From: Boswellia sacra
Taxonomy: Eukaryota > Streptophyta > Magnoliopsida > Sapindales > Burseraceae
DNA length: 64,000 nt
Assembly (NCBI GenBank): GCA_013180625.2
Contig: SNVD02014754.1
Coordinates: 496,001-560,000 of the forward strand
Reading direction: 5' to 3'
Below are positions 11,517 to 23,933 of the stretch, one piece after another. The notes under the pieces are model-generated. The model was not told the DNA's origin. It ran no database searches and saw only the letters and a list, made by a program, of their open reading frames with translations. The translations under genes were made by a program, and so were the position numbers. Positions within the stretch are counted from its first letter, which is position 1. Every line of letters starts with the position of its first letter.

Positions 11517-12797
11517 TTAGTCTCTATTATTTGTTCCTATTCGCATTTAGGAGCAAACCATTTAGGCTAGTCACTTCATTGCTACATAACTAAAAATCGT
11601 GTGGTTAAGAATGTCTTACACATCAATTCATTCATAGTTATAAATGGGAAGACTGGTAATTTCACCATTGCACGGGGATTGTTCTGCAGGATAGACAAGG
11701 ATACTATGACATTGAACATCTCGACATTAGTATATAGTCACAATGGACATTCCGCTGAGGCTATTGCCTTGTTTGATCTAATGATTTTAGAAAACTTGAG
11801 TCCTAATATGACAACCTTGGTATCTATAGTTTCAGCTTGTTCTCACCTTGCATCTTTAGAGAAAGATGTAAAAGTTTGAGGTTTTAAACTGAATCTAACT
11901 CTAGGTACTGCATTGGTTGACATGAATGCAAAATGTGGACAACTTGAGACATCAAGAGAATTGTTCAACACTAGATATTTTGCAACAAATGGAAATTTCA
12001 AATGTTAAACCAAATGCACTAATATTTCTTGCTCTTCTTTTAGCCAGTACTCATGCAGGCCTTGTCGAAGAAGGGAAGTATACATTTCGTAAAGCACAAT
12101 GTTATGATGCATAACCCAATTTGAAGCGCTATGTATTCGAAATTCAGATGCCACTGCTACATAATCTGACACGAACCTACAGAATTCTGATATCGGCTGT
12201 TATAAATAACTTAACAGAAGTAGTTACGAAACACTTAACAGAGGAGAATAACTATATGTTTTATTCAATAAGGAACAATGCGTACTTCACTGTAGAACTG
12301 CCCCATGATGAAAGTATTCCCCATTAGAAATATTCCACAGATTACACAATATGAAATAACATTTTTATATGCATTATATCAAACCTCTTAACCATGAATG
12401 TAGGACCACTACTAACCATCACTTACTTGAGAAATTATATAGGAACTAATCTCTAATTTGTAGTGACCAATTCAACTATAATTGCAACAACCTCACTTCC
12501 TAAAGAATATGTATAAACTTATCCTAATACTATGCTTGTATTCGGATCTTTTGGGCAGGTCAGATAATCTGACGGAAGTTGAAGCACTGGTTCTGTCAGT
12601 GCCTATCCCACCTGATAGAGGAGTGTGGGGCGCTTTGTTCGGTGCTTGCAAACTTCAGTAATGAAATTGAGATGGGAATAAAGATGGTAAAGCTTGCAAT
12701 TGGGTATTATATAGTGATATCCAACAATACATGTATAGTTGTGTTGAAAAGGATAAGGAAAATTGATCAAGCAACGCGGTGTCAGGTGTAGTGTAAA
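11517..12797 (+). pseudogene. PPR protein gene, 3' half (broken)
   Basis: Continuation of the split PPR gene downstream of the Ty3 element. Recognisable phrases are GNFTIARGLFCRIDKDT (11656-11706), HSAEAIALFDLMILENL, TTLVSIVSACSHLASLEK (11812-11865), LNLTLGTALVDM (about 11890-11925), NVKPNALIFLALLLASTHAGLVEEGKY (12002-12082), then VEALVLSVPIPPDRGVWGALFGACKL at about 12575-12655 and EIEMGIKM plus GYYIVISN near 12665-12730. Stops and frameshifts occur at 11879, about 11925 and 12114. The PPR reading stops near 12134 and resumes near 12543, so roughly 400 bp of unrelated sequence lies between. The final part ends in a short E-type tail. It is non-functional. Confidence 0.8.
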
Positions 12798-12805
12798 TAC
12801 TGAAA

Positions 12806-13040
12806 GGTTGTGTTACATCTGATGCACCATACAACAATTTGTATAAAAATTATAAATAAATATATAAAAATTATAAATAAATAATATAGAAGTTGTAATA
12901 TAATTTTTATATTTACTGATTTATAATTTTATATAATTATAATTTATAATTTTTATATAATTATTTATAATTTTTATTCATTAATTTATGATTTTTACGT
13001 AAAAATTTTATTAGACCGATATATCCGATGTAACGTAACC
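12806..13040. mobile_element. Small MITE-like inverted-repeat element
   Basis: Starts GGTTGTGTTACATCTGAT and ends, in reverse complement, GGTTACGTTACATCGGAT. The interior is almost pure A+T with short palindromes (ttataatttttatataatta). It is about 235 bp. No clear target duplication was found, so the superfamily is uncertain. Confidence 0.6.
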
Positions 13041-13541
13041 GGATCCGTAAATAATTAATATGAAGGAAACACGAGTCCTCGTAACGGAGCAAGCGAATAC
13101 TAGAGCATAAATTCTGGCATTAGTAAGGGCAGTTTTGGAAGCATAATAAGTGGCGGAAAGAAAGACCGAAAAATAAATGCCTCCCGAGGTAAATTTCTTG
13201 TTTCGATTCCATTTCGACAAGCATATGAATTCTTCATAATTGGTGTTTGATAAAATATTAAATTTTGGGGTGCCGCAGTGATGAGCAATGCAAGTATTTC
13301 TTCTTCTTTCACTTTACATAATATGTTGTTTGTGCCTGCGTCTCTACTTTTTGGTGTTTTTCCCTCTTGTTCGTTGCCCATGCTCATGCCCATCAAGGGA
13401 AATCAAAGCCCATTGACGAAGCTTTGTGCGGTTCTGCTTAGATTAGTTTTCTCATGTCAATTAATACAATCGCTAATTGATTTTGAATTTTTGTTATTTG
13501 ACCTGAGCTTCATTTACCAGTTTTCTCATCTCCATGTGTAG

Positions 13542-16500
13542 ATGCGTCTTCTCATTCTGCTGATTGGAGTTCAGAAGCTAACACGGGCGACTCTGGCTAC
13601 TGTGAAAACGAATCTGAAGGAGAATATCAGCATCATGGTACAAAAGTCAAAAAGCTAACTGTGGCAGACAATCTTAGTTTGGACGAAAGGTTATTGAAGG
13701 ATACACCAAAGAGTGATAGGTTGTCGCGTGATGCCCCGCTAGGCTTTGATGAGTTCAAAAATAAAGCAATCATTCCTAGGGGAAAACCTGCAAACTAAGC
13801 TCGAAGTATCATGTACAGAGTAGAGCCTAGTGGGGCGGAGTATAATCTTGCTTCTGCCGACAAGGGAGCAAAGGTCTTGGCTGCCGACAAGGGAGCAAAG
13901 GGGGCACCAAACATCTTGGGCAAAAACATGAACAAGTACCTTCGCAATGCTTGCTCAGCTGCAGAGAAATTCGTGATCGTTGAACTTTCTGAAGAAACTT
14001 TGGTACACACAGTTGAAATAGCAAATTTTGAGCACCATTCGGCCAACTTAAAGGATTTTGAGCTACTTGGTGGTTTGGTTTATCCAACTGACTCATGGAT
14101 GCCACTTGAAGTTTTACTGCTACAAATATAAAACAATCACAGAGGTTCACTCTTAAAGAGCCCAAGTGGAAACGTTATTTGAAATTAAATTTTCTTAGCC
14201 ACCATGGCTCTGAGTTTTACTGTACACCGAATACTTTGCAAGTATATGGAGTTGATGCAGTTGAGCACATGCTAGAGGATTTGATCTCTGTTCAGGATAA
14301 TTTTTTTGCATCAGAGGCATCAAGCGATGAGACAAAAGCAACTCCTTCACATGTTTCACATCCTCCAATTGATGTTCTGCATGAAAATCTTGATAAGGAA
14401 GTTGACACTGATTCCGCCTCAGATGACTCTAGCAAGATACACGATTCTTCAGTCAAGGATGTGAGTGACCGAGTTGGGGATTTGCGGCAGCATCCTATAT
14501 GAAGAGTGCCAGGGGATTCTGTTCTTAAGATAATGATGCAAAAGGTCAGAGCAATGGATTTGAATTTGTCTGTCCTAGAGCGATATATGGCAGAGTTGAA
14601 CTTGAGGTATCGGCACATTTTCACAGATTTCGAGAAGGAAATTGCAGAGAAGGATGCGCTTATAGAAAAGATGACTTTAGATTTGATGAATCTGGGTGAC
14701 AGGAAGAATGTCATGGTACGTGAATTTTCAATATCACCGTTGTTTACTTTAAAATTTGATTAATCATTGTATGTGTTTTTTATAATTTACTTATGTTCAA
14801 AATATTATGTCTTGGAAATTGCTTGTCCCCTTGCAAATGGATATCATAAAGAGAGAAAATGCATTGCTGAGGTATAAACTGGCATAAGTTAACCTACCTG
14901 TGTGAGACTTTCCTCGTTGATTTTGTCTTATTCAAGATCCTAAAAGTGAGTGTGATATTGTTGGAGACAAGGAAACCATAACTACAGAATAATATTTTAA
15001 GACTAGATTTTAATGCATTTTTCAGCGGCTGAATTGTTTTTTACTACATTCTTTGCCTTTCAATTGGATTGACTATGTGTTAATTTGGTTTGCCTTTAGT
15101 TCAGCCTTTTAGTCTGTTTCGTCACCAAGACTTTTTTGAGTCTCTTATGAATTCTAATAGATTTTCTTTTGGTTTGAAGAAAGATATTCCCTAGATATAT
15201 TGGTCTACAACTTGACCTGCTGCAGTTTAAGTTTTAGCAGGTGAGACTAATGCAAAGCTGAAACCTAAGGCTTAGTACTAATTGGAGGAAATGTTTTATT
15301 TTTGGGTATTTAGTAATGTTGTCTGAATTGGATTTTATTAATTTATTCTGATAGGATCTTGTTAGATTTGGATTGTCAACACTTACTATTTTTGGTCGTC
15401 TTTTTTAGTAGAATTTGATTTTTGAAGTAGACTATGTTTCTTTATGGCCATTAAAAATAGGTACTGATGTGTTCTTATGAGATATATATTAATATTCTTC
15501 TGTTTTTTCTTTTCCTTTTTTCCTCTAAGTTGTGTTCTTTTTCTCTCTTCTCTCTCTCGTAATCTGCCTCTTTTATCTTTCTAAACCCACATTACATTTT
15601 TCACTTTATGGCGTATGTGCTTTATTGTTTTCCCTGGATTATCAGATAAATAGCTGATTTTTTTTTTGTCAATATTGTGACAGCATCAACCATTCTGTTT
15701 CTTGTTGCAATATATATTTATTAGAAATATTACATAGATATATTATGGTCTCTCATTACCAATTAAGGTGGTCTGATCATGTTTGGAAAGGTTTTTTACG
15801 ATAGCTTGGTTGGAACAAATAGGAGTTACGTTCGAGGAAATCGGTGAGGTTGGACTGACATTGTGAGGTCAGAATATGATACTTTGTCAGTATGATTTTT
15901 TGGATTAGGAATGCTTGCGCATATCAAATGTTTCCTTTGCAAAGCTTTGGGGTGAGAGGAATTAGTTTCTTTCTCCTTTATCATCTTTTGTCCTTCAGAA
16001 AAGAAAAACTGCAGGAACCTTTATGTGCTTGAGCTGTGTCTAAAGTTCTAGATGGTTCTGTTGGCAGTTCTGAATTAGGAGGAATATGACGACCAAGGAT
16101 ATTTGATTTTGTGTTTTAGCTTTGTTTAACAGACTTCCTTGGTCTAGTACCTGCGACGATACTTATTTTTGGAGTTCAATAAAACATATGTTATGTAATT
16201 TTGTATCAATTTAAGTACAAATATAAATTCAATAATCTGTCTATTGAGCTATACTGATCCCAGGAGTGGTGGTTTCTGGTCATTGGCAGGCCACACCCTT
16301 GATCCAAGATCTGACATGCTGGGCTGACCCCGGCTAAACATCAGGGTTGCTTTCGCCCAGCCTAAAAATTAAATCCCAAGATCTAGTTCAGGGGAATAAC
16401 TATATTTTCCAGCAGAGTCTGGCCAGACTAGGCTTTATCTGTTTTAGGGATCCCTTGATTACCCTAAGCTACTGGCTTGATGATAAAACAATTTGTCCAA

Positions 16501-16883
16501 GCACTCCAATGCAACACATGTATGAGACATCATAGTTTCTTTTGTTCCTTGCAGTTGTAATTGTTTGGTTTTTGTCCATCATTTTTGTTTCTCTAATCAC
16601 TTCCAATTTTTAGTCACACCATTCTCATTCTTATAGAATTATTCCCATTTGCAGATTGAAGATGGAAAGGATCTTGGAGAATCAGGCACACATGGAAAAG
16701 GGCATAATTGCGTTTCTTATAAGCTTGGTTTGTAGCATCATCGCAATTGTTAAGCTACTTGCAGATATGAGAACGAGTCTGTGTAGGAGTAAACAAGAGT
16801 TTGGGAGATTTTGCCGAGCTAACAATTCCTGGATTTTCTTACTTCTATATTCTTGCACAACAGGAATCATTCTTTTGTTGTGA
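13542..16883 (+). pseudogene. SUN-domain (mid-SUN, SUN3/4/5-like) protein gene, inactivated
   Basis: Relative of plant mid-SUN proteins, which sit in the nuclear envelope and ER membrane. Exon 13542-14715 reads through the galactose-binding-like SUN fold: [41 protein letters not shown], then [17 protein letters not shown] and [15 protein letters not shown], then a helical stretch VLERYMAELNLRY. Exon about 14810-14871 gives SWKLLV and IIKRENALLR. Exon 16655-16883 gives KMERILENQAHMEKG and two hydrophobic membrane segments ending the protein. Lesions: TAA at 13796, a one-base loss near 14107, TGA at 14500, and no AG acceptor before the second exon (about 14766-14811). A first exon may lie near 13290-13440 but is not convincing. 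The insert [15 protein letters not shown] reflects a short internal duplication. Confidence 0.83.
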
Positions 16884-17938
16884 GATTTGAAGTTGTACCA
16901 ACTAATTTGAGTTTCTCTTTATAGACGTGAGATAAACAACCGATTACATAAAGAAGTGTTGATATGTCCTTGGATGAAAACTTGATTGTATTCATGTAAA
17001 ACTTACGTATCTCAGAAGCATAGTTTAGGAAATGAGCATTATCAGGAGTTGGTGTTGGTGGCCTCCAAAGAGGTGATTTAGGCGCGATTAGAGGGAAGCT
17101 TAGTGGATTGTGCAGAATTTTTTCTAGGTCTTAACATTTGTTAAGAGTTTTTGCCTGTATTTTCTTTTACAACTCATTTGAAATAATGCTAACTTGATTT
17201 ATAACATTCCTTTTCATAGTCCCGTGCTCCTCTTCCTCTTAACAAGATTTTTTCTTAACTTCGTGTTTTCTTTTTGTTTCAATGCATTTCCAAAGTTGAG
17301 GGATAAAGACAGACGATAAGATTGTGAGTAAATGACACTGTGTGTACCATATGACAAAGATATTCACTATTCCAACTATCCTTTATGGTTACATTCAATG
17401 GACATGCTTGTATTGAGTCACATTCGCAATGAATGAAATACACTTGACAGAAAGATTGCCTTCAGTCTACGAGATACTATCCACAACTTACGAAATTTGC
17501 ACACCAAGGAACAAGTAGATACGTTACATGGCACTTGTATTCAAATGTCATAACAAGAATCACCGCTATAAAAATTTCTGGACAAACCATTTACAGTAGG
17601 TGTTGATATGAAAAGAACTTACTTGAGTGAATGCTGCACGCAAATGAATCATTTGATTCTGTTTAGAATAGGAACTTTAAAGGGCTTCTCTCTTCTCTCA
17701 TGGAGCTTCATAATCATAGCCATCTACCCAAGATCACTGACATTGTCACTACAGAAATAGAGTTGACTATTTTCTACAAAAGCTCATAAAAGTTTGTTTC
17801 ATAGAGAGCCTTGCCTAAAACCAATATTTAAACAATGATCTCATTTCCATGAAGACTGGACACGACTTTAACCATTCACAACCACAAAAGTGAAGTTTAA
17901 AACATGACACTGAGAGCCAAAATTTATCCAGATGATTG
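16884..17938. other. Spacer between convergent SUN relic and CLC gene
   Basis: No gene is seen. The right part should contain the 3' UTR of the CLC gene on the minus strand. The left part may hold the old 3' UTR of the SUN gene. Confidence 0.5.
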
Positions 17939-20900
17939 TTACTTGTGAGGCTTGATGTGGGGATAGAGTCCTAAAACGTGCTCTGGCATGAAGTCGTGTC
18001 GTGTCAGAATTCCAACAACTGGAGGCCTCTGCAATGAGCAGAAACATAAACATTGTAGTCATTTGACAAGTATTGTAGTTCCCAACATTGTAACTGCTAT
18101 TAGGTGCTCTTTTAAGTTCCTAGAGTAAGAAAAAAGAAAAATGAAATACATATATTTAAACTGAAACAAAAAGAATAGTGGGAAATGAAGGGCTATAGTG
18201 TACCAGCCACAAAGTTCTGACATGGAAAAAAAAAAAAGCTTTGACTTGACAAAACTTTTCTTTTGAGAAACTACCAGAAATTGAAAAGGAAAAAAATGAG
18301 CAGCAAAAGAATGGGAGGGATTCTTACCCTATGACTCTTTGGTACAACACACATATGCCTAAGAGCAAGTTGGCGGAAAAGAATAGCAGCTTTGGCAAGT
18401 GACATCGTCTCAACCACCGTGTATGGGGATGTATTGGTAATAGGATGAAGGTCAATATACATATCCATCTCTTCCTCTTCAATATCTAGATCGTCCAGTT
18501 TGATTCCCTTCCCTGAGCCAGCCTTGGCAAAATCAAATGCAGCAATTCTATGCAATATCTCTTCTCCAGCAAGTATCCTCTCCGTTGAGAAGACTTTCTC
18601 CTTAAGCAAAACAAGCAAATGAGACCTCAAAACAAGCCCACATAATTCGGGTGCATCCGAGAAGGGGGGATTATCAATCACAGGGAACCCATTATGCCCT
18701 GTTGTCCTCAATGCATGTAATATTTTCTCCACCCTCTCAACACCAGAAAAGGTGATCAATGGACCAGAGACAACATCAAGTGCAACCAACTGCCGCATGT
18801 AAGGTTCTGCGTGGGCCTCCATATAAGGAAATCCCTTTAGTTTCACTATTTGGTCATAGACACCTTTGTTGAAGTTATCAGCCACAGTTTTTGAGATAAG
18901 GAGAACCAACATCACAAGGGGAAGAAGCAACAAATCATTAGTAAGCTCAAGAAGTATAATACAAAGGGAAACCGTCATTCTCATGGTGCCACCAAGGAAA
19001 GAAGCAGCCCCAAGGAGGGCAAAAAGACCCATATCAAGTTTGGAAATGGATTCAAAGAGTCTCCCCACAAGGCGACCATAGCAAGCTCCAGCCAGTATGA
19101 CAGGAATGAAGAGTCCGGAGGGGATAGCAATCCCATAAGTTATAATTCCAAGGCAGTAAACAGCAGCAAAGAAGATGAATAAGGTAGAAATATGAAATTC
19201 TTTTGCCGTACTGGTGCTCATTAGGTTCCGAATAGCATCATCATTTGTGTTGAGAAAGAGGGAGGCTAGGTCGTTGTAGTAACCTGCTGGGCACTGGAAA
19301 CTTTTATAGTTTCCAGATACATCAGTATTTGGGCAGCTAACTGATGCATCATCTGGACAGGCGATGCACTTTGCAAACCAAGGCAAGCCATAAGAACAAC
19401 AGGATGTTATGAGGGAGATGGTGATAACGAGTAAGATTTTAAATGCAGCACCCTTTCTGTAGCAGCAGAAGCAGTAAATGATAAGGTTTTGCATCAGAAG
19501 AAAAACATTGTGATGGTTTTGGTGTTGTACTATTAACAATATTTGCAGTGATTATATCTTTAAACATATGAAAAATGTAAGAGTGGTGATCAAATGGGAA
19601 GACATACTCATTGATGATGCTATAAATACGAAGAACTTTGTCCACAAGATAGTTGTATAGGCTTCCAAATATGCCTCCAATGGTTCCTAAAAGTATGACT
19701 GCTAATATATCTGCACTGCTATATGTAACTTTTGCTGAGCTGACATCATACATTATCAGACCGCCTTCACCAAACAGCCCACAGCTTCCACTATAGCAAA
19801 GTTGTATAAAAGCTCTCAAGACTATAGCTACAACAGCTGTTGTGAAAAACGTTCTCCAAAGAAGAGCACTCCGCCACCTGAAGCATATCCAAAGAAAAGA
19901 GATGTCATCGTTTTTCAAAGAGCCTTCAACAGACTAAATCCAATTCTTTCCTGCTACATAATGACAAAATGCAATTTCCTAATTTTGAGTGAACCAACTA
20001 TTTTTCTACTTAAATAAGCTATATGGTAGAGCTAGTAGCTAAGATCATCTAACATTGTACCATGAAGCTATTATCTTAAACATCATAATATGTAAACAAC
20101 TATTGGTAGTAACATTGTACCATGAAGCTGCTTCTTCAAGAGCAAAAAGGACGCCACCAACTGGAGCACGAAAGGCAGCAGCCACACCAGCAGCAGCTCC
20201 ACAAGTGATCAAGTCTCTACGGTCCCGATCATTTTTAAAATATCTAAGCCATTTCCAAGTCAAACGGTACTTGCGAGAACCACCCTGTCCCAGTAAAGAG
20301 GCTATACAAGCACCGGTGTGAACCATTGGCCCTTCTTTACCCACCACAAATCCCGCAGAAACACCAAGCACCGAACCAAATATCTGTCACATTTGGGGAC
20401 ATTATAGAAACTCCAACCCTTTTCTTTTTTAATTTTAAAAGGAAAAGATAACAATAGGCAATTAAATTTATAAGACATTTTATATCCCGTTACTGTCTAA
20501 TTTACTTATGACTGTTATTTATTTATTTATTTATCATTATTATTAATTTATTTCTTTTGACAGTGGATTTTGTTATCTAGCACACTATCTATGCAGGACG
20601 AATATCATGATCTAACATTGATTTTTTGACGTCTTAAAATGTTTATTTTTCAGAGTGGAAGAATCATCAAGTAATGGCTATATGAAGTAACTTAGCATAA
20701 AAGCACGCATTTACTGACTGGGGAGAAAAGAGGGAAACAGAAACATTTTCAGTCTGTGCTCCCACCCACCGAGATACGTGAGCACGAACATATAGAGAGG
20801 TGTAAAATTTTACTGACCTTCACGAAGAGGGTACCTGGAGCTAGTATTGAATAAGCATCGACACCATTTAGATAGGCTTTAACCTCAGGAATACCTGACC

Positions 20901-22323
20901 CTGCTGCTGCTGGAGCAACATAAGCACAAAGAGCTCCAGCAGCAGCTGCCAAACCTAAATTGCATCCAGCATAAGCAGCAAAAGCCTTTATATATCTGTA
21001 CCACAATCATGATCATATCGAAAACATGCACAATTGATCAATAAAACTTGCAAAGAATATGAAGGATTCACAATCCAAGGAAACAATTACATATATATTT
21101 AAAAATGTATCCGCAAAAGAATACATAACACATTTGCAATGAAACGACATGGTACAGGAGGAAAAGAGAACTTTTTAGTTTAAAAGTTATGGAACTAAAG
21201 ATGTTAACTTTACAACCTCAGGGTTGGGCTAAATGGTAGAAATTTTTGACTTCAAGTAAGACGTCAAAAGTTCAATTCCCCTTTAGCCCATCTATATGCC
21301 AAGAAGTTAAGGTTTGAAAGTAATTCTCAATTTAGAACTCAATCAACAAAAGAAAAGACAAACGACTAGAGGGTATCCGAAAAGAAGGTATTAACTTTAC
21401 AATGAGATTATCCAGCTAGATTCATTCATGGACAGAAAGTAATGATATTTTAGCTCCAGATCATCCTGTTCCAAGTTCAAGTTCATATGATTCCAACTGA
21501 AATTGAGCATTTCTTAGAGGTCCTAACCTTTTGGGATAGTCATTAAACTTTTTGGGTTTTCCTTAATATACTACTTGTTAACAAACATTATATTTCTGTA
21601 ATTCAAGGAGAGCTAGTTTTCAACAAGAGTGGACATAACTTCTCATGAAAAAATATTACAATACCATTCCTTCCACTTTTTTATGAGTCAACTAGTAAGC
21701 AACCATATGGAACTCAACTACCATGAATGTTCATAAACAATTCTAATAAATGGTCTAAAAAAAAGCCATGTTTATGGAACTACTTTGCTCCAAACAATAT
21801 TCATATGATAAGGGAAACCTGGATAGCAGAACAGAAAGAATGCTCACTTTTGGTCAAGCATGAGATCGGTGGTCACCAGCAACTTAAAACCAGAAATGTT
21901 TTCAACAGCAATATTATTGAAGATGCCAACAAGTCCGGTAAAGAGGCCAATGAGGAGGGCAAATGCCCACTTGAGTATGACATACTGGAATATCTGAATC
22001 TTCTTCCTTGACCTCCAGTCTTGCTTAAATAACTCGTTTTCTACAATCCTGAATAGAAGAGAAACAAGTGAAGTGAGACAAGGCTTTGGATATCATCTTT
22101 GAAACAGAGATTAAAAGAATTGACATGTTTACTCGTAGTCAAGGCTTTCAATGGGGCAAACGTTGGCACCAACAATGGCAATCTGGGAGGTGGTGTTGAC
22201 CCTACTAGTTTTAGACAACAGTGGTTGGTTGTATGTCTCAACTTCGGAGTCCTTCCAATCATTTTCAATGTCACGCTCATCTATATCATCCTCAACATGA
22301 TTAACACCATTCTCTCTATCCAT
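17939..22323 (-). CDS. CLC-c: Chloride channel/transporter CLC-c-like, 7 exons
   Basis: Anion transporter of the CLC family, expected in the tonoplast. Coding exons: 22323-22133, 22048-21848, 20995-20818, 20383-20121, 19877-19608, 19456-18328, 18028-17939. All introns are GT-AG and phases close, giving 773 residues against about 780 in Arabidopsis CLC-c. Landmarks: the selectivity motif GSGIPE at 163-168, with Ser164 rather than the Pro of nitrate-preferring CLC-a/b; the gating glutamate in GKEGP (Glu207); the inner proton glutamate in FALEEAASW (Glu274), as in exchanger-type CLCs; about ten or more membrane helices; then two cytosolic CBS domains (from PYMRQLVALDVVSG, and HPITNTSPYTV to the C-terminus). 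The start fits the family N-terminus MDRENG and the conserved TTSQIAIVGANVCPIESLDYE that follows. It looks intact. Preference for chloride over nitrate is inferred from Ser164. Confidence 0.95.
21214..21315 (+). repeat. tRNA-derived SINE-like fragment in CLC intron 2
   Basis: Contains GGGCTAAATGG (close to the pol III A box) and, about 40 bases on, AGTTCAATTCC (close to the B box), preceded by cctcagggtt and followed by non-tRNA sequence. This layout matches plant SINE heads. It does not fold as a full tRNA by eye. The 3' end is uncertain. Confidence 0.5.
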
Positions 22324-23933
22324 ATGATATCCAACCTCCCTGCTACAGGCATAAAAAATTAAAAACTTTGTTTAGGCAGAGATTAGATAATATTTCTTTG
22401 TCTAGTCTGCTGTGACATTCCTAAGATGATCTCTTAACTCAATTTCTGAAAAGAGAAACACAGGAAGAAAGTGATTGTGATTGCACTTACAGTATATTAA
22501 CACAACTTTTGCTTCCAACTCTTGTCTTAAGACACAAGAAGAAGATGATCTTAAAAGTAAAGAGTGATCAATTCCTAGTGTATGTATAAAAAATTATATA
22601 AAAGTACTCCACGGAATACAGACGAAATTGCAAAGGCGATGATGATCCACGTTGAAGAAAATTAGAACTTTCTGACTGGTGGTAGCTGCCTTGTATATAC
22701 ATTACACTCATTGATTCATTAAAGTCCAAAGCTTTGAAACTATTTAACGTGAATTTTTAGTTGAGTACACGTGATTGATACTGGACGGTGTTTGTTTTTG
22801 ATATTTTAGATTTTTGTTTTTAGAATTTAATAAATTTAATAAGAGTTTGTGATTAATTTTAAATTTTATAAATAATATATAATTAATATTAATTTAAATA
22901 TATTAATAAGTATATATTTTAGAAAATAATTTTTTAAATACATGAATAATTTTCAAAATGCGGAAATAAAAACAAACAAGTTGGAAACAGGCAAAGCTTG
23001 TCCCAGTTCAATAATTGATGTCTCCATAAGAAACATGTGGAGGAGAAATGAGAGCAGACACGGAGATGGACTTCTTAATTGCGTTTTTTTGTTTATAATC
23101 ATAGATATTTATACAATTGTAAGAAGTAATACTATTTTTTAAATTATTTATATAAATTTTTCTACAAATTAATGTACTATAATTTAATTAAAGTAGTAAA
23201 TTTTAAATTTTAAATATATTAATTAAGATAAATAACGTAATAATTATTTAATAATATTATATAAATAAATTTATACAAATAGTAAATAGTTTGAATAACA
23301 CCGCTCAATTGTAAGTAAGATCCGTCTTGGATTGAAGTTCTAAAACTAAAAGTAAGAAAAGTCCTTCGTTGTTTTGACTAAAAAATTATAGATGTTTTGC
23401 CTCAGTTTTAATTTAAGTTTATCGTTATAATTTTTACATTAAATTTATAAAAATTTTGAAAACAACTACACCAATTCACCGTGGCTAAAGCCCCCTCGCT
23501 TCTAGTTGATTACCACTAATCCACTACTTTGAGACGTGTGTTAATGTTCATTTTTCTTGTTATTAAAAATTAGGCATGGAAGAGCGGAAAATCTTGGGTG
23601 CATTCCGCTGTACTGAAGTCCGCAGGCAAGAGAGCATATTAAGGAGCCAAAAACGAAGCATTATTTGGCAGGTGCTATATTCTGGGCGGGTATTAAGGCA
23701 TTGGAAGAGGATGGGCCAAAAGCATAACAGGCGCCTTGTACGTCAGCAGCCGGTTGATAATCACAATTATAAACAGACGAAAATAATGATGTTACGTATC
23801 TGTCCATCCTTCACCATTTAAAATGTGCCAAGTGTATTTTCCATCTGTCATGAAAACGACAACCTAAAAGGATAAAAATCTATTAATATAGGAGAAACTG
23901 AAACATCACGTAACATACAACAGGCTTCCCTAC
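22324..23933. other. CLC upstream region with MITE-like AT-rich sequence
   Basis: Probable 5' UTR and promoter of CLC to about 22.75 kb. Then, from about 22785, gtgtttgtttttgat is mirrored near 22960-22980 by aaataaaaacaaacaag, giving a roughly 200-bp MITE-like unit. 23100-23330 is another AT-rich, partly palindromic stretch. 23340-23930 shows no recognisable gene. Confidence 0.45.
22693..22701 (-). promoter_or_regulatory. Possible TATA box of the CLC gene
   Basis: The minus strand reads GTATATACAAGG about 370 bp upstream of the CLC start codon, in a plausible position for a 5' UTR of roughly 340 bp. An acceptor-like TGTAGCAG just before the start codon (about 22341-22348) leaves room for a 5' UTR intron. 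Position is the only support. Confidence 0.3.

Noticed and set aside
3750..11521. A 5-bp target duplication around the Ty3 element
   Set aside because: The flanks CTAAG and TTAGT do not match. Only a shifted TAAG/TTAG similarity is seen, which is too weak to claim.
18866..20321. + strand frames inside the CLC gene
   Set aside because: They are reverse-strand shadows of well-supported CLC exons.
21214..21315. A tRNA gene
   Set aside because: A-box-like and B-box-like words are present, but I could not fold acceptor and anticodon stems. SINE-like is the better description.
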